Notes: generated from the sequence alone by a model not told the origin. DNA of 64,000 nucleotides from an uncultured Robinsoniella sp. (GCA_900540475.1 UQGG01000025.1:1-64000); one strand, 5' to 3'. Positions 8,401 through 16,758 are shown, counted from the stretch's first letter. Numbers and translations are program-made.

Positions 8401-8992
8401 ATTTAAACTCTATATCTATTTATTTTAAAATCATGACTTATATACAACTATGTGTTTTAACCATAAAACTATTTAGACCTTTAGACAAACAAAACTAAAC
8501 TATTCTAAATCTAATGTATCTACAGTTTTACGTTACTGAATGCTATAAATATTCAAATTATAGTGATTGATAACTTTGATAGTTTCATAAAGTAGTAGCA
8601 GTAGTAGATTTTCTTTTAGGTTATTACGTTTTATAGAATGACATAAATAAAATTAATGATGATGAACGTTAATAATAAATATGCAGAATATATTAGTGTA
8701 TAATCTTGTGTTTGCTTGTATGTTCTTGGCTTAGCTATATTCAGCAATAAAAATACATGGCTCCCTAAATCGCAAAATAAATTAATTAAGTTATTAGAGT
8801 ATAGACGGAAACAGATTTATCAGAAGTTATTGAATATTATACACATAAAAATTGTAGATACAGAAGTCTTTAGATTTTTTGATAGAAGATCGCATAGAAA
8901 ATTTTTTCACAAATATAACTAAAAAGCCACATACTTCTACGAAGAAACAAAAATGATTTAGTTTTGTCATATAACACCAATAAAAGCTTCTC

Positions 8993-9406
8993 TTATAAGA
9001 CTTTTGTTAAATAATACCGCTTACCTGATATTGGATATTCTTTTAATACAAATACTTCTTCATATCCGTGTTTTTTATAGAATTCTGGTGCTTGAAAACG
9101 AAATGTATCTAAAAACACAAATTTGCATCCTCTGGCCTTTGCAACATCCTCTGCCTGCTGTAAAATACTGCTGCCAATATTTTGACCTCTATATTCTTTC
9201 TTGACCCATAGGTATTTTACACACAGCCAATTACCATGTGTATTACCGATCAAACCGCCTATTTTTTCTCCTAGTTCATCTTCCATATATATTCCCAGGT
9301 CTTTCATATCTTTATCTTCAATTCTTGCCAGGTTATATTCCAAAAGCCCTTGAAAGATAAGCTCTTCATCCTGTTTCTCTATACAATCTGTAATAACAAG
9401 CTTCAT
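8993..9406 (-). CDS. GNAT-family N-acetyltransferase
   Basis: 137 aa. The acetyl-CoA-binding signature is clear: beta-strand VKYLWVKKEYRGQNIGSSILQQAEDVAKARGC (about 65-96; RGQNIGSS is the Q/RxxGxG/A motif), followed by FLDTFRFQAPEFYKKHGYEE, the conserved motif B and the tyrosine general-acid region. The substrate cannot be told. The ATG at 9406 lies 11 bases from AAGGAG; the GTG at 9418 would abut the ribosome site, so the shorter start is chosen. Isolated gene between the partition genes; possibly cargo. Confidence 0.85.
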   Translation of the reverse strand: MKLVITDCIEKQDEELIFQGLLEYNLARIEDKDMKDLGIYMEDELGEKIGGLIGNTHGNWLCVKYLWVKKEYRGQNIGSSILQQAEDVAKARGCKFVFLDTFRFQAPEFYKKHGYEEVFVLKEYPISGKRYYLTKVL

Positions 9407-9667
9407 ATTATTATACACTCCTTGGTTTCACAAAAATACCAATTACTTTTGCGGTAGATAGTAGGCAAAAAGAGAATTAAAATTCTCGAAACTTAGTAGT
9501 CGACATTGATATTAAAAAGAATCTCTATGATCATAACATAATCTATTGAAAGATCCCATTATCGAGATAAATCATAGATTATCAATTGTTATATTTAATT
9601 AGTAAACGATCTTCAATGATTACAAGCAACTCTCTGAAAGAATCTTCAAAAATTACAAGTCATTTAT

Positions 9668-10705
9668 TTAAAAATCTTCATATTTCAAATATTCCAATTT
9701 TTTTTGAATACTTCTTTGTAATTCTTCCAGCTTTTTTATTACAACTGGTATTTCAGAGGGCTTATAGATCGCATCCCCCTCCAAAACCTCACATAATTCC
9801 TTTGCATTTTTTAAAACAGCTTTCGTACCATTTCTTCTTCTTACTCGCTGCGGCTTCTTTTCTAATTCTTCTTTTCTTTTTTTCTCTTTTTCTGGATAAA
9901 GTGCAATATCATTTCTATCAAATTGATAACTTCGTTCTTCTCTAACATATTTTAACTCTGATATTTCTTTTTCCAACCAAGATCTTGTCACGCCATCTTT
10001 ATTATATAGCTTTAATCTGCCATTAATTCTCCTATACAACATTTCCTGCGCATATTTCGTCATCGTGGAAGCAGAAGATAGGGATGACCATGATATTCCA
10101 TTATCAGCCAACTTCTGCAGCTCCGGAATCAAATTTAGTAAAGATTTATATTTAGATACCTGAGAAGTAGATATTTCAAGATCCTGTGCTACTAATTGAA
10201 TAATCGACTTTTCATATTCGCTTCCAGCTTCCTTTTTTGCTTTTTGTTCCTCTTCATGTGCATCGTACAAAAATTGTGTTTCTTTTGCAATGATCATAGG
10301 TGTTCGATTTCTGGAATGAAGATTGGCACGTCCAAGTCTTAAAGCCCTTTCCCATTCTGCAACTGGTGGATCCGTAACAAAAACAGGATACTCAGATATA
10401 CCTGCCTTTCTACCAGCGTATCTTCTGCGATGTCCGGATTCAATTCTGTATTTTCCTTGATATGGATAAGCCAATATAACTCCCTGAAAACCATATTGTT
10501 TCATATCTTCAGCTAATTCATTGACTTCCAGTTCACCATAGACTTCTGTATTAAGAGGATCATCCAGTAACATATCATCTGGTAAATATTTAAGCTTACT
10601 GGTAAGCGACTGATCCATATCCTGTACATTCATTTCTTCCGAAATTTGTTTTAATTCTTCTTGATCTGCTTCAGTAACAGTTGCTTTTGCAATATCCTCC
10701 GTCAT
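9668..10705 (-). CDS. Second ParB-like protein
   Basis: 345 aa with the ParB N-terminal fold (about 40-135), including IESGHRRRYAGR, the arginine-rich nucleotide-site motif, followed by a KorB/ParB-type helix-turn-helix (about 170-205, VAQDLEISTSQVSKYKSLL) and a Lys/Glu-rich, coiled-coil-like C-terminus (about 265-345). It differs strongly from the parA-linked ParB and has no ParA partner beside it. Roles consistent with the family include a second centromere binder, a replication-control or plasmid-stability factor, or a ParB-like transcription regulator. Three 12-bp repeats lie just upstream and may be its own operator. Confidence 0.8.
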   Translation of the reverse strand: MTEDIAKATVTEADQEELKQISEEMNVQDMDQSLTSKLKYLPDDMLLDDPLNTEVYGELEVNELAEDMKQYGFQGVILAYPYQGKYRIESGHRRRYAGRKAGISEYPVFVTDPPVAEWERALRLGRANLHSRNRTPMIIAKETQFLYDAHEEEQKAKKEAGSEYEKSIIQLVAQDLEISTSQVSKYKSLLNLIPELQKLADNGISWSSLSSASTMTKYAQEMLYRRINGRLKLYNKDGVTRSWLEKEISELKYVREERSYQFDRNDIALYPEKEKKRKEELEKKPQRVRRRNGTKAVLKNAKELCEVLEGDAIYKPSEIPVVIKKLEELQRSIQKKLEYLKYEDF

Positions 10706-10811
10706 TTTATTCTTAGCTCCTTTACAGTGTAAATACTATTCTAATTTCGAAATATAATGGTGTTATTGTACTATTAGGTTCTTTTCCATAGTATGAACCT
10801 ATCGTCGTTCG

Positions 10812-10847
10812 TAAGTAATCTAATAAGTAATCTAATAAGAAATCTAA
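10812..10847. repeat. Three tandem 12-bp repeats upstream of the second parB
   Basis: TAAGTAATCTAA occurs twice exactly and once as TAAGAAATCTAA, head to tail, about 110 bp upstream of the second ParB start. This is the usual arrangement for a repeated operator or small iteron. Confidence 0.7.
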
Positions 10848-10905
10848 TAATTCTACAATATTAGACATTTTTTTCTTCTTTATTGGATTTCATATTTTAT
10901 AAAAC

Positions 10906-10930
10906 GCAAAACATCACGGTGATGTTTTGC
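10906..10930. other. Near-perfect hairpin in a gene-free region
   Basis: 12-bp arms (GCAAAACATCAC and its complement) with a single central base. Neither strand has a convincing T-run, so it may be a protein-binding palindrome or cruciform. The region 10706-11837 has no supportable gene; besides this it holds the 12-bp repeats, a parS candidate and two inverted-repeat blocks. Confidence 0.6.
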
Positions 10931-11160
10931 AATTTAATTAATTATTACATATCTATATATATTATTCAAGAGTTATTTTCTTTGAACTATTATATCATTT
11001 TATTATTGCATTTAGTGCAGGCAAACCTCTGTGAATAATTTATATGTCATATATCGTCGTAATATCATGTATTATGTAAAATTAATACTTGGTAAAACTA
11101 TATCTAGTCATCTAAATATTATTGTCAACGATAACCTGGCACTCTGGAGACTCTAGTTAA

Positions 11161-11177
11161 TTTCCGCCCCGCGGAAA
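11161..11177 (-). promoter_or_regulatory. Candidate parS site 3
   Basis: TTTCCGC-GGG-GCGGAAA read on the minus strand (the core is CCC on the plus strand), perfect 7-bp arms. It is the only copy in reverse orientation. Confidence 0.65.
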
Positions 11178-11200
11178 AGATGTCACTAGCTTTTTAAGCT

Positions 11201-11349
11201 TGTTAGAAACTTACTTTTTATCAGCTTTGTGACACAGCATGTAGGAGATTTGTCCCGCATGTAGAGCGCTTTGCGGGCTATGTAACCTGAATTTGAGACA
11301 ACTATACCGCAAAGTGGAGCATCAGATGACAGGAAGAAAGTTTCTAACA
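11201..11349. mobile_element. Short element bounded by 12-bp inverted repeats (MITE-like)
   Basis: TGTTAGAAACTT at 11201-11212 is exactly complementary to AAGTTTCTAACA at 11338-11349, enclosing about 125 bp that is richer in GC than its surroundings and includes a CCCGC...GCGGG inner palindrome. No coding capacity. It could be a miniature inverted-repeat element or a structured non-coding transcript; no target-site duplication was confirmed. Confidence 0.35.
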
Positions 11350-11607
11350 CACTGAGCACACAATTTCAGATTACAAGTATACTAATAATAACTAAATGCT
11401 TTATATAGCAATAACAGAGTACGTGTAAGCTGTTAGAAAACATTAATTGGGTTTAGCTGAAGAAGGGACGCTTTGTAGATGGAGGTAGTTACGTAAAGAT
11501 GGGAGTAGGAAATTTGCATGGACTCCGTCAGCTTACCGCAGAACTGGTATTTCCTAACCTTTCCGAGAATCCAGTTGACACTACAAAGCTAGTTTTCTCA
11601 GCAGATT

Positions 11608-11785
11608 GGATCCCTGGGTTGTGGCTGGCTGTTCTTTATTGGATGCAGCGTTGTATGTTTCGGCTGTTTAGGCGTAAAAGAAGATGAAAGTTTACCCCGT
11701 TTTCTGGAATGAAGAATCAAATCCCATTCTCAAGATAAGTTTGCTTTACGCCAATCGCGTTCATCATGCCACAACCCCAGGATCC
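11608..11785. repeat. Diverged inverted repeat of a GC-richer block
   Basis: An 18-bp segment at 11608-11625 (GGATCCCTGGGTTGTGGC) recurs inverted at 11768-11785 with 17 of 18 matches allowing one shift, and weaker similarity (GGCGTAAA blocks) continues inward. The block is compositionally unlike its AT-rich flanks and looks like a remnant of acquired DNA. No intact gene is seen in it. Confidence 0.45.
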
Positions 11786-11837
11786 CTTTCTCAGCAAAAC
11801 CCCAATTATACTCCTCCCTCTGAACGATAGCGTGGTT

Positions 11838-12389
11838 TTAGAGAACCCTTTTATAAAAAATCGGTTCATCATATCCAAATGTCTTCTTCCCATTAACCTC
11901 CATGCTCTCAGATACTTCTAAGCACTCTTTGGAGAAACGTTCAAACAATGTGAATTTTAATACCGGGGAAAACATGCTTGTACTTCCACCTTCCCATATT
12001 CCATTCTTTTCAACATATATAGCCGGTGTAAATTTCTCTGACAGTTTCAGTTCACTAAAATCAATTTTCTTTATATTTTTGTAAGTAAAATTATTCTTAT
12101 CATATCCATCAGGAATATTATAGGAAGTTAATTTAATACCGTTTTGTTCCTCTGTAAACAAGAACAAATGTGGAGTTGCATGTGTATTGCCATTTACAGT
12201 ATAATAACTTTCTTCTACCATAAATACACCTTCAAAATCGGAAGGTAAATTTATAATTTTATCGTTGCAAATACTATTAACATGTTCGGCATAGGGAAAT
12301 TCCTTATTAATATTTTTTATGTTTTGAAACTGCTCTGAGTTATTAAAATTTCCCGTTAATAAATTTATAAATTCTTTTAATTTAATCAT
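11838..12389 (-). CDS. CpeT/CpcT-like protein (DUF1001-type fold)
   Basis: 183 aa. The N-terminal LLTGNFNNSEQF and the following VEESYYTVNG and LTSYNIP segments match the pattern of the CpeT/CpcT lyase family (a lipocalin-like barrel), which also occurs in non-photosynthetic bacteria, where its role is unknown. No phycobiliprotein is expected here, so a chromophore-lyase function should not be transferred. Strong AGGAGG site. Last gene of a MarR/47-aa/CpeT-like operon. Identification rests on short motifs by eye. Confidence 0.55.
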   Translation of the reverse strand: MIKLKEFINLLTGNFNNSEQFQNIKNINKEFPYAEHVNSICNDKIINLPSDFEGVFMVEESYYTVNGNTHATPHLFLFTEEQNGIKLTSYNIPDGYDKNNFTYKNIKKIDFSELKLSEKFTPAIYVEKNGIWEGGSTSMFSPVLKFTLFERFSKECLEVSESMEVNGKKTFGYDEPIFYKRVL

Positions 12390-12391
12390 TT

Positions 12392-12535
12392 TTATACCTC
12401 CTGTATACCGCAGATAGTTCTGCGTGCTGCACCAATAGATACTTTGATACGATTTTTTTCAAACTTGACGAAATGGTTACCACAAGCTGGATTGGGGCAT
12501 TCCCATTCAGCAGTATGAAAACCATTTTCTCTCAC
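12392..12535 (-). CDS. Small 47-aa Cys-containing protein between MarR and the CpeT-like gene
   Basis: A GTG start at 12535 overlaps the MarR stop (GTGA) and has GGAG six bases upstream; the frame ends in TAA two bases before the CpeT-like ATG. The product contains WECPNPACGNHF, half of a zinc-ribbon-like knuckle, and a basic IGAARRTICGI tail. The tight coupling on both sides argues for a real gene. Function unknown; it could also be the trimmed end of a longer zinc-ribbon protein. Confidence 0.55.
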   Translation of the reverse strand: MRENGFHTAEWECPNPACGNHFVKFEKNRIKVSIGAARRTICGIQEV

Positions 12536-12969
12536 ACTGAATTCTCCATTTCATTGTTGTTGTGAAAAGTTATTTTTTTTATACAATCCATCATATTTTG
12601 ACGACTACTATCATCAAGTTGAGATAAAATCATGTTATCCCATTCCTGAAACAGATTATGACTCATTTCAAATACCTGTTTACCTTTTTCTGTTAAGATC
12701 ACGATATTAGACCTTCTGTCATTAACGTTTTTTCTTTGCTCAACAAGTTCGTTTTCTATCAATTTAGAAAGCGCTCTGTTGAGATGACCTGCATCTAGTT
12801 TCAAAGACAGGGATATATCTTTCGGGGAACATTCTTTCATTTTTCCAACAAATATAATAATGTATAATTGTCCATAAGTTACCCCTACTTCTGATAGTTT
12901 ATCTGTGCAATATGCAGTAAACTGCTTTCTAAGCACTGATATATAATATGCGAACGAATCAATCTGCAA
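12532..12969 (-). CDS. MarR-family transcriptional regulator
   Basis: 145 aa, the usual MarR length. Winged helix about residues 30-100 (CSPKDISLSLKLDAGHLNRALSKLIENELVEQ) with the wing DRRSNIVILTEKG. The start codon is TTG at 12969, with GGAGGTGAT at the right distance and MarR-typical sequence from the first residues. A perfect TTGACT-A-AGTCAA palindrome overlaps its -10 box, so autorepression is likely. It also lies divergent to a decayed flavin reductase gene, a common redox- or quinone-responsive pairing. Confidence 0.9.
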   Translation of the reverse strand: MQIDSFAYYISVLRKQFTAYCTDKLSEVGVTYGQLYIIIFVGKMKECSPKDISLSLKLDAGHLNRALSKLIENELVEQRKNVNDRRSNIVILTEKGKQVFEMSHNLFQEWDNMILSQLDDSSRQNMMDCIKKITFHNNNEMENSV

Positions 12970-12987
12970 ATTATCACCTCCATTTAC

Positions 12988-13028
12988 TTGACTAAGTCAA
13001 ATATATATTTATTTGTCGATTTTGTCAA
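12988..13028 (-). promoter_or_regulatory. MarR promoter with overlapping palindromic operator
   Basis: Minus strand: TTGACA (13028-13023), 17-bp spacer, TATATT (13005-13000). The 13-bp perfect palindrome TTGACT-A-AGTCAA (12988-13000) begins at the last base of the -10 box. Confidence 0.75.
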
Positions 13029-13046
13029 GTAATAATTTACCAACTT

Positions 13047-13061
13047 TTCCGCGGGGCGGAA
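13047..13061 (+). promoter_or_regulatory. Candidate parS site 4
   Basis: TTCCGC-GGG-GCGGAA, same orientation as sites 1 and 2, in the MarR/flavin-reductase intergenic region. Confidence 0.65.
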
Positions 13062-13344
13062 TTATTATTACAATTTTATAGGATTATGCGTCTACTCATA
13101 ATATATTTAAATGGACTTAATTTTTTTATTGTGATTAACTTCAAACATATTTAAATTTATTTCAGATAGTAGACAAAGTCTATTTAATAGTAAACAGAGC
13201 ATATCTAAGTAACAATTATATGTATATCTTTACTTATGTTCTCAAATATTTGTTAATCAACGTAAATTAGAATTTGCTTTTGAGTGCCTTAGGCGAATAA
13301 GGCAAACAGCATATTATTTATTAAATACATAAGGGAGGTAGAAT

Positions 13345-13875
13345 ATGAAAATTCTAACTTTATGGGTAGTCCAAGAAAAAATGGTTTACATCTACTTCCT
13401 TGAAACCATTTTAGCTAATTGAATAATAATGGCACAGAGGTTATAACAATTTCGCTTTATGATTAAAAGATAGACACTTGTTTGGAATGCTATAAATGCC
13501 AAGATATATTAGATGAATACGGTTGTTCAATTAAAGATGACATTTACGATATAGCAAATGAACTTTTGAAAGCAGATTGCTTATCTTGTCTAGTCCGATA
13601 TATATTTGGTATTGTATCGCTCCAATGAAAGCGATGGTTGAGCGCTTTTATTGATTACATAAGTATTATGGAGAACAGTGAGGATCAAGTTTATTGGAAG
13701 GTAAAAAGTGCAGAATAATTGCTACATACGGGTATGATCTGAATATGGCATAAGTCCTTTTGAAAATGGAATTAACGTTTTTGCCAACATTTTAAAATTA
13801 AGTAAATTGGGAAAGCTGCGGTACATCGAAATGCAGAAGATAATGAGTAAAATTTTCAAACTAATGATTCAATAA
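13345..13875 (+). pseudogene. Decayed NADPH-dependent FMN reductase / iron-sulfur flavoprotein
   Basis: AGGGAGG and an ATG are followed by MKILTL, then after a one-base deletion GSPRKNG, the flavin phosphate-binding loop of the family. Later fragments read CLECYKCQD, DEYGCSIKDDIYDIANELLKAD, APMKAMVERFY and, near the end, KLSKLGKLRYIEMQ, the normal order of a flavodoxin-fold reductase of about 180 aa. Several frameshifts and stops separate them, so no functional product is expected. Probably the former target of the divergent MarR regulator. Confidence 0.75.
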
Positions 13876-14000
13876 AATAACTATAAATATGCTGATAAAG
13901 TACCCAGTCATCGTACAAAATAAGCTTTATGCGTAGTACGCCTCATTGGACTAAGACGAGACGTACTTGCTAAAGTTTCGGTTTTAAATATAAGTTGTCA

Positions 14001-14042
14001 GGACATCAGATATTAAAAATTATCTGGTGTCTTGTATTTTTT
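14001..14042 (+). terminator. Rho-independent terminator
   Basis: GACATCAGATA pairs with TATCTGGTGTC (about 14002-14031, one G-T pair) and is followed by TTGTATTTTTT. Probably the old terminator of the decayed flavin reductase unit. Confidence 0.75.
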
Positions 14043-14606
14043 ACACTACATAACAGAATTATTTTCATTCACTTTATTATGCTTCTTTTCTACGTTTTAT
14101 AATTCACATATTATTTTAATGCAAGTAAACTAAAAATATAAGAAATCGATTAACCTGTTATAAGCGCCGTATTTTGCCCATATAGGAATTTTCAACTCTT
14201 AGATAAACTATTTACTTCCTAATGTCAAAAAAAGTTGTTTTAAGGCATTTTATGGCGTCGTTTTGCATCCGACAGATTAACAATTTATATTATTTTTCTT
14301 TAAAATCATTTTTGGATAATTTCATTTGATACTTGTACATCTGTTAAAGGAACTTCCCGATAATTTGTATCTGAGATTAATAGTACAATTTTTGTTATTT
14401 AAGGATAGATTAAAAATTTGGAAGTTATGAGAGTCATAAGATTTATATTGTTCTTCCAGGCAGCTTAAATATAATTGTCTGACATTGCTATTACATCTGC
14501 AGACAAAAATGATTCCTTAACACCCTTTTTTATTCAACTGTAGATGCTCTGTTGTACTCTTTGTGTATTGTTGCGTTGTTGATCTAGTCATCTTGTTGAT
14601 CTAGTT

Positions 14607-14754
14607 GAATTGTTGTTTTGTTTCATTATTACTCTGTTGCTGTTGTAACTCTGCTTCATTGTTGCTCTATTGTATTATTGTTTTGTTACATTGTTGCTCT
14701 GCTTCATTGTTATTCTGTTGCATTGTTATTCTGTCCATTGTTATTCTGTCACAT
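14607..14754. repeat. Minisatellite with a 15-17 bp period
   Basis: About nine head-to-tail units related to CATTGTTATTCTGTTG; the last three to four are nearly identical, the first ones diverged. It ends just before a terminator-like hairpin. The frame across it is a Cys/Leu-rich artefact. Confidence 0.75.
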
Positions 14755-14767
14755 TCATTTTTAGCTT

Positions 14768-14808
14768 ACACAAATCTAATTCTATGATATAATAGATTTG
14801 TGTATTTT
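14768..14808 (+). terminator. Hairpin with T-run
   Basis: ACACAAATCTA (14768-14778) pairs perfectly with TAGATTTGTGT (14793-14803), followed by ATTTTTA. No gene is seen upstream on the plus strand. Confidence 0.55.
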
Positions 14809-14910
14809 TAATGTAATAGCTTTATTTATATCGCAATTCAAAATCTATATACATATCCGCTGGATAATCTGAATAAATTAAAAAATAAAAAAGCAATTTG
14901 TTTTACAGGA

Positions 14911-14965
14911 ACATATTTATAAGAACATTATTAAAAAACATATTTATAAGAACATAGTTAAAAAA
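14911..14965. repeat. Tandem duplication of a 27-bp unit
   Basis: ACATATTTATAAGAACAT followed by T/A-rich sequence occurs at 14911 and again at 14938, with a third partial copy starting at 14966. Confidence 0.7.
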
Positions 14966-15046
14966 ACATAATTGCTAAAATCATATGCCCAAACCCCTGT
15001 ATTTATAAGCTTTCTAAGAATTTGAAGAAGAACAGAAATGAAAAAT

Positions 15047-15230
15047 GTGGAACGTATTTTCTAAAAGTGGAATAATAATTCTTTTCGTGGATGTTTTATT
15101 TCCGGCAATGAATGAAAAGATTCCCTAAGGAGATGAAATATTTTTATATAGGATGAAAAGTTAATCAATATGGATGAAATACTCTTCGAGGTGGATGAAA
15201 ACTTTCCATATGTGGAAGAAAAATTTCTTT
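15047..15230. repeat. Iteron array downstream of rep (about nine 20-22 bp units)
   Basis: A GTGGATGAAA-like motif recurs with its GG (or TG) at 15049, 15069, 15089, 15109, 15129, 15151, 15172, 15193 and 15214. The spacing of 20-22 bp places every copy on the same face of the helix, the hallmark of iterons bound by an initiator. The last five copies are best conserved (GGATGAAA or GGAAGAAA). A terminator follows at 15347. The sequence differs from the upstream iteron family, so it may be a second binding site class or an origin core. Confidence 0.7.
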
Positions 15231-15346
15231 CTGTATTTAAAAATTAGGAGACAAACAGAAGTAAAATTAGAAAATAGGAAAATTATAGTTGCTAAAAGGA
15301 GCAGATGAACTAAAAATAGTTCGTTGCGAGTAAAAAAGGGCACGAC

Positions 15347-15393
15347 AAAGAAGCCCTTGATCAGGAAGCTTTTGAAAAAAGGGCTTCTTTTTT
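15347..15393 (+). terminator. Terminator overlapping the rep 3' end
   Basis: AAGAAGCCCTT (15348-15358) pairs with AAGGGCTTCTT (15379-15389), followed by TTTT on the plus strand. It overlaps the rep stop codon and would stop plus-strand transcripts coming from the iteron region; on the minus strand the T-run is short but it may also end rep. Confidence 0.7.
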
Positions 15394-16590
15394 GATAATT
15401 GTTCTGGTTAAAGCTCCGATACTTTCAATTGGACGCTTCGGCAGGATATAGGTATTGTAAATTTCTATCATAGTCTGTTTTACAACGGTCAGGGAATAGG
15501 TTGTGCTTAAGAGGCCAAGATCCCGGTAATCGTTGTCTTTTAATATGACAGGAGGATATGTATTGTTGGTCAGTTTTTTATTTGTATCTATGTATGTGTT
15601 GATTCCATATGTACGCAGCTTCTCTGTCAGATCGTCGAATTCGTTATTCGGCTGTTCTTGGAATAGATTGCACTGATCCAGCATATCATTTAAAGCAGTA
15701 ATGTAGGACTGCATCTCACCGCGGTTTTCTTCAATTAACTGTAATTTTGCCTGTCGTGTGTTATAAGCAGCATTTAAATGTAGAACAATTTTGCTGTTTT
15801 CACATTCAACATTAAAAATATCACTTTCTGTCACCAATGCTTTTTTGATTACATTGGGTTTACAGTAACCAGGAAGATAACGGCGAAGCTGTTCATAAGA
15901 ACGCTCGAGTTTCACCTGGGCAGCAGAAGATGCATCAGATTCCATAAGAGCACGCAGGTAAATTCGCAGCTGATTAACATCTTTGATATTGAGAATCTGC
16001 TGCAGAAGTTCCTTGCTGATTGTTGCGTATCCCCTGCCGCCTTCGGAAGCGGTAAGGTGATAGGTGTTGTATTCAGGAAGCAGTACGGAGATATGATTTC
16101 GCTCCCAGCCGGCTGCATGATAAGAAATATAACCATATTTAGCTAGTACCTCATTGGAATACCTGATAGTTTTTATATCACATTTGATAAATTCCGCCAG
16201 TTCTTTTTCAGAAACATCAGAAATAAAACCACGCGGGCTGGGCGAAAGGAAATGGTAAGTGATTAGCAGTTTTAGTGCATTTCCTTTCAGACGGGGTTGA
16301 TAGCCATACATATTTTTTTCGTTTATATATTTTATATGGGATTTATAAGCAGTTTTGTAAACCGCTTTGGAACAGCTGCCGCATTGTTGGCAGATATTTT
16401 CCTGAATTTCCCTGGGCATATATTCTAAAAATGATTTGTATTTATAATGAGGGCACGCAAAGCAGCCGGATGCGGCTTCATCCAGCTGTTGATATTCGGT
16501 ATAGTATTCTTTATAGTTTTTTTGAAGACCAATAGCCTTCAAAGCAGGTCCTTTGCCAACACGGGCAAAATTACTCAGGTTATGTAACAT
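15361..16590 (-). CDS. Putative replication initiator (Rep) with Cys cluster and winged helix
   Basis: 409 aa. Residues about 40-80 carry a zinc-finger-like cluster (CFACPHYK ... CQQCGSC). Residues about 100-165 look like a winged helix (LKLLITYHFLSPSPRGF... SEKELAEFIKCDIKTIRYSNEVLAKYGYISY), and the rest is mostly helical with a second possible DNA-binding segment. I do not recognise a named Rep family; the replication role is inferred from two iteron arrays flanking the gene and from the nearby parAB. The frame also allows GTG at 16599, but the ATG at 16590 lies 10 bases from GAGG and is preferred. Alternative: an iteron-binding copy-control or transcription regulator. Confidence 0.6.
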   Translation of the reverse strand: MLHNLSNFARVGKGPALKAIGLQKNYKEYYTEYQQLDEAASGCFACPHYKYKSFLEYMPREIQENICQQCGSCSKAVYKTAYKSHIKYINEKNMYGYQPRLKGNALKLLITYHFLSPSPRGFISDVSEKELAEFIKCDIKTIRYSNEVLAKYGYISYHAAGWERNHISVLLPEYNTYHLTASEGGRGYATISKELLQQILNIKDVNQLRIYLRALMESDASSAAQVKLERSYEQLRRYLPGYCKPNVIKKALVTESDIFNVECENSKIVLHLNAAYNTRQAKLQLIEENRGEMQSYITALNDMLDQCNLFQEQPNNEFDDLTEKLRTYGINTYIDTNKKLTNNTYPPVILKDNDYRDLGLLSTTYSLTVVKQTMIEIYNTYILPKRPIESIGALTRTIIKKEALFSKAS

Positions 16591-16758
16591 TTCCAGCACA
16601 CCTCGTTAATTCAATTGTTAGTCACTAATAATTAAGTTGGAAAGCGAATGAGCAATTCAGGATGTGAAATCAATAAAAAAAGAATGTAAGAGATTACTAC
16701 CCTTTGCCCATATTTGCCAAAAAAACTATACGATAGCGACAAAATTTACACAAGGGAC

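Larger units (their letters stand above)
7964..8992. other. AT-rich gene-free stretch upstream of parAB
   Basis: No convincing gene: the only open frame, at 8716-8922, lacks a ribosome site and family resemblance. It contains the TGTGCA palindrome at 7971-7988 and two candidate parS palindromes (8013 and 8386). The remainder is very AT-rich, consistent with a centromere or replication region. Confidence 0.6.
13876..15046. other. Gene-free AT-rich stretch with hairpins and minisatellites
   Basis: No supportable gene. It holds a hairpin with T-run (14001-14042), a 16-bp-period minisatellite (14607-14754), a second hairpin (14768-14808) and a duplicated 27-bp unit (14911-14965). The open frames here are low-complexity translations of repeats. 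Confidence 0.6.

Noticed and set aside
8716..8922. 68-aa open frame upstream of the GNAT gene
   Set aside because: AT-rich, Lys/Ile-rich composition expected by chance, no ribosome site and no recognisable motif.
11499..11687. 62-aa open frame in the GC-richer island
   Set aside because: It spans one arm of an inverted repeat, has only a distant GGAGG and no family resemblance.
14605..14787. 60-aa Cys/Leu-rich protein
   Set aside because: Low-complexity translation of a minisatellite, no ribosome site.
15161..15343. 60-aa hydrophobic protein on the minus strand
   Set aside because: It overlaps the phased iteron array and lacks a ribosome site; hydrophobicity follows from T-rich sequence.
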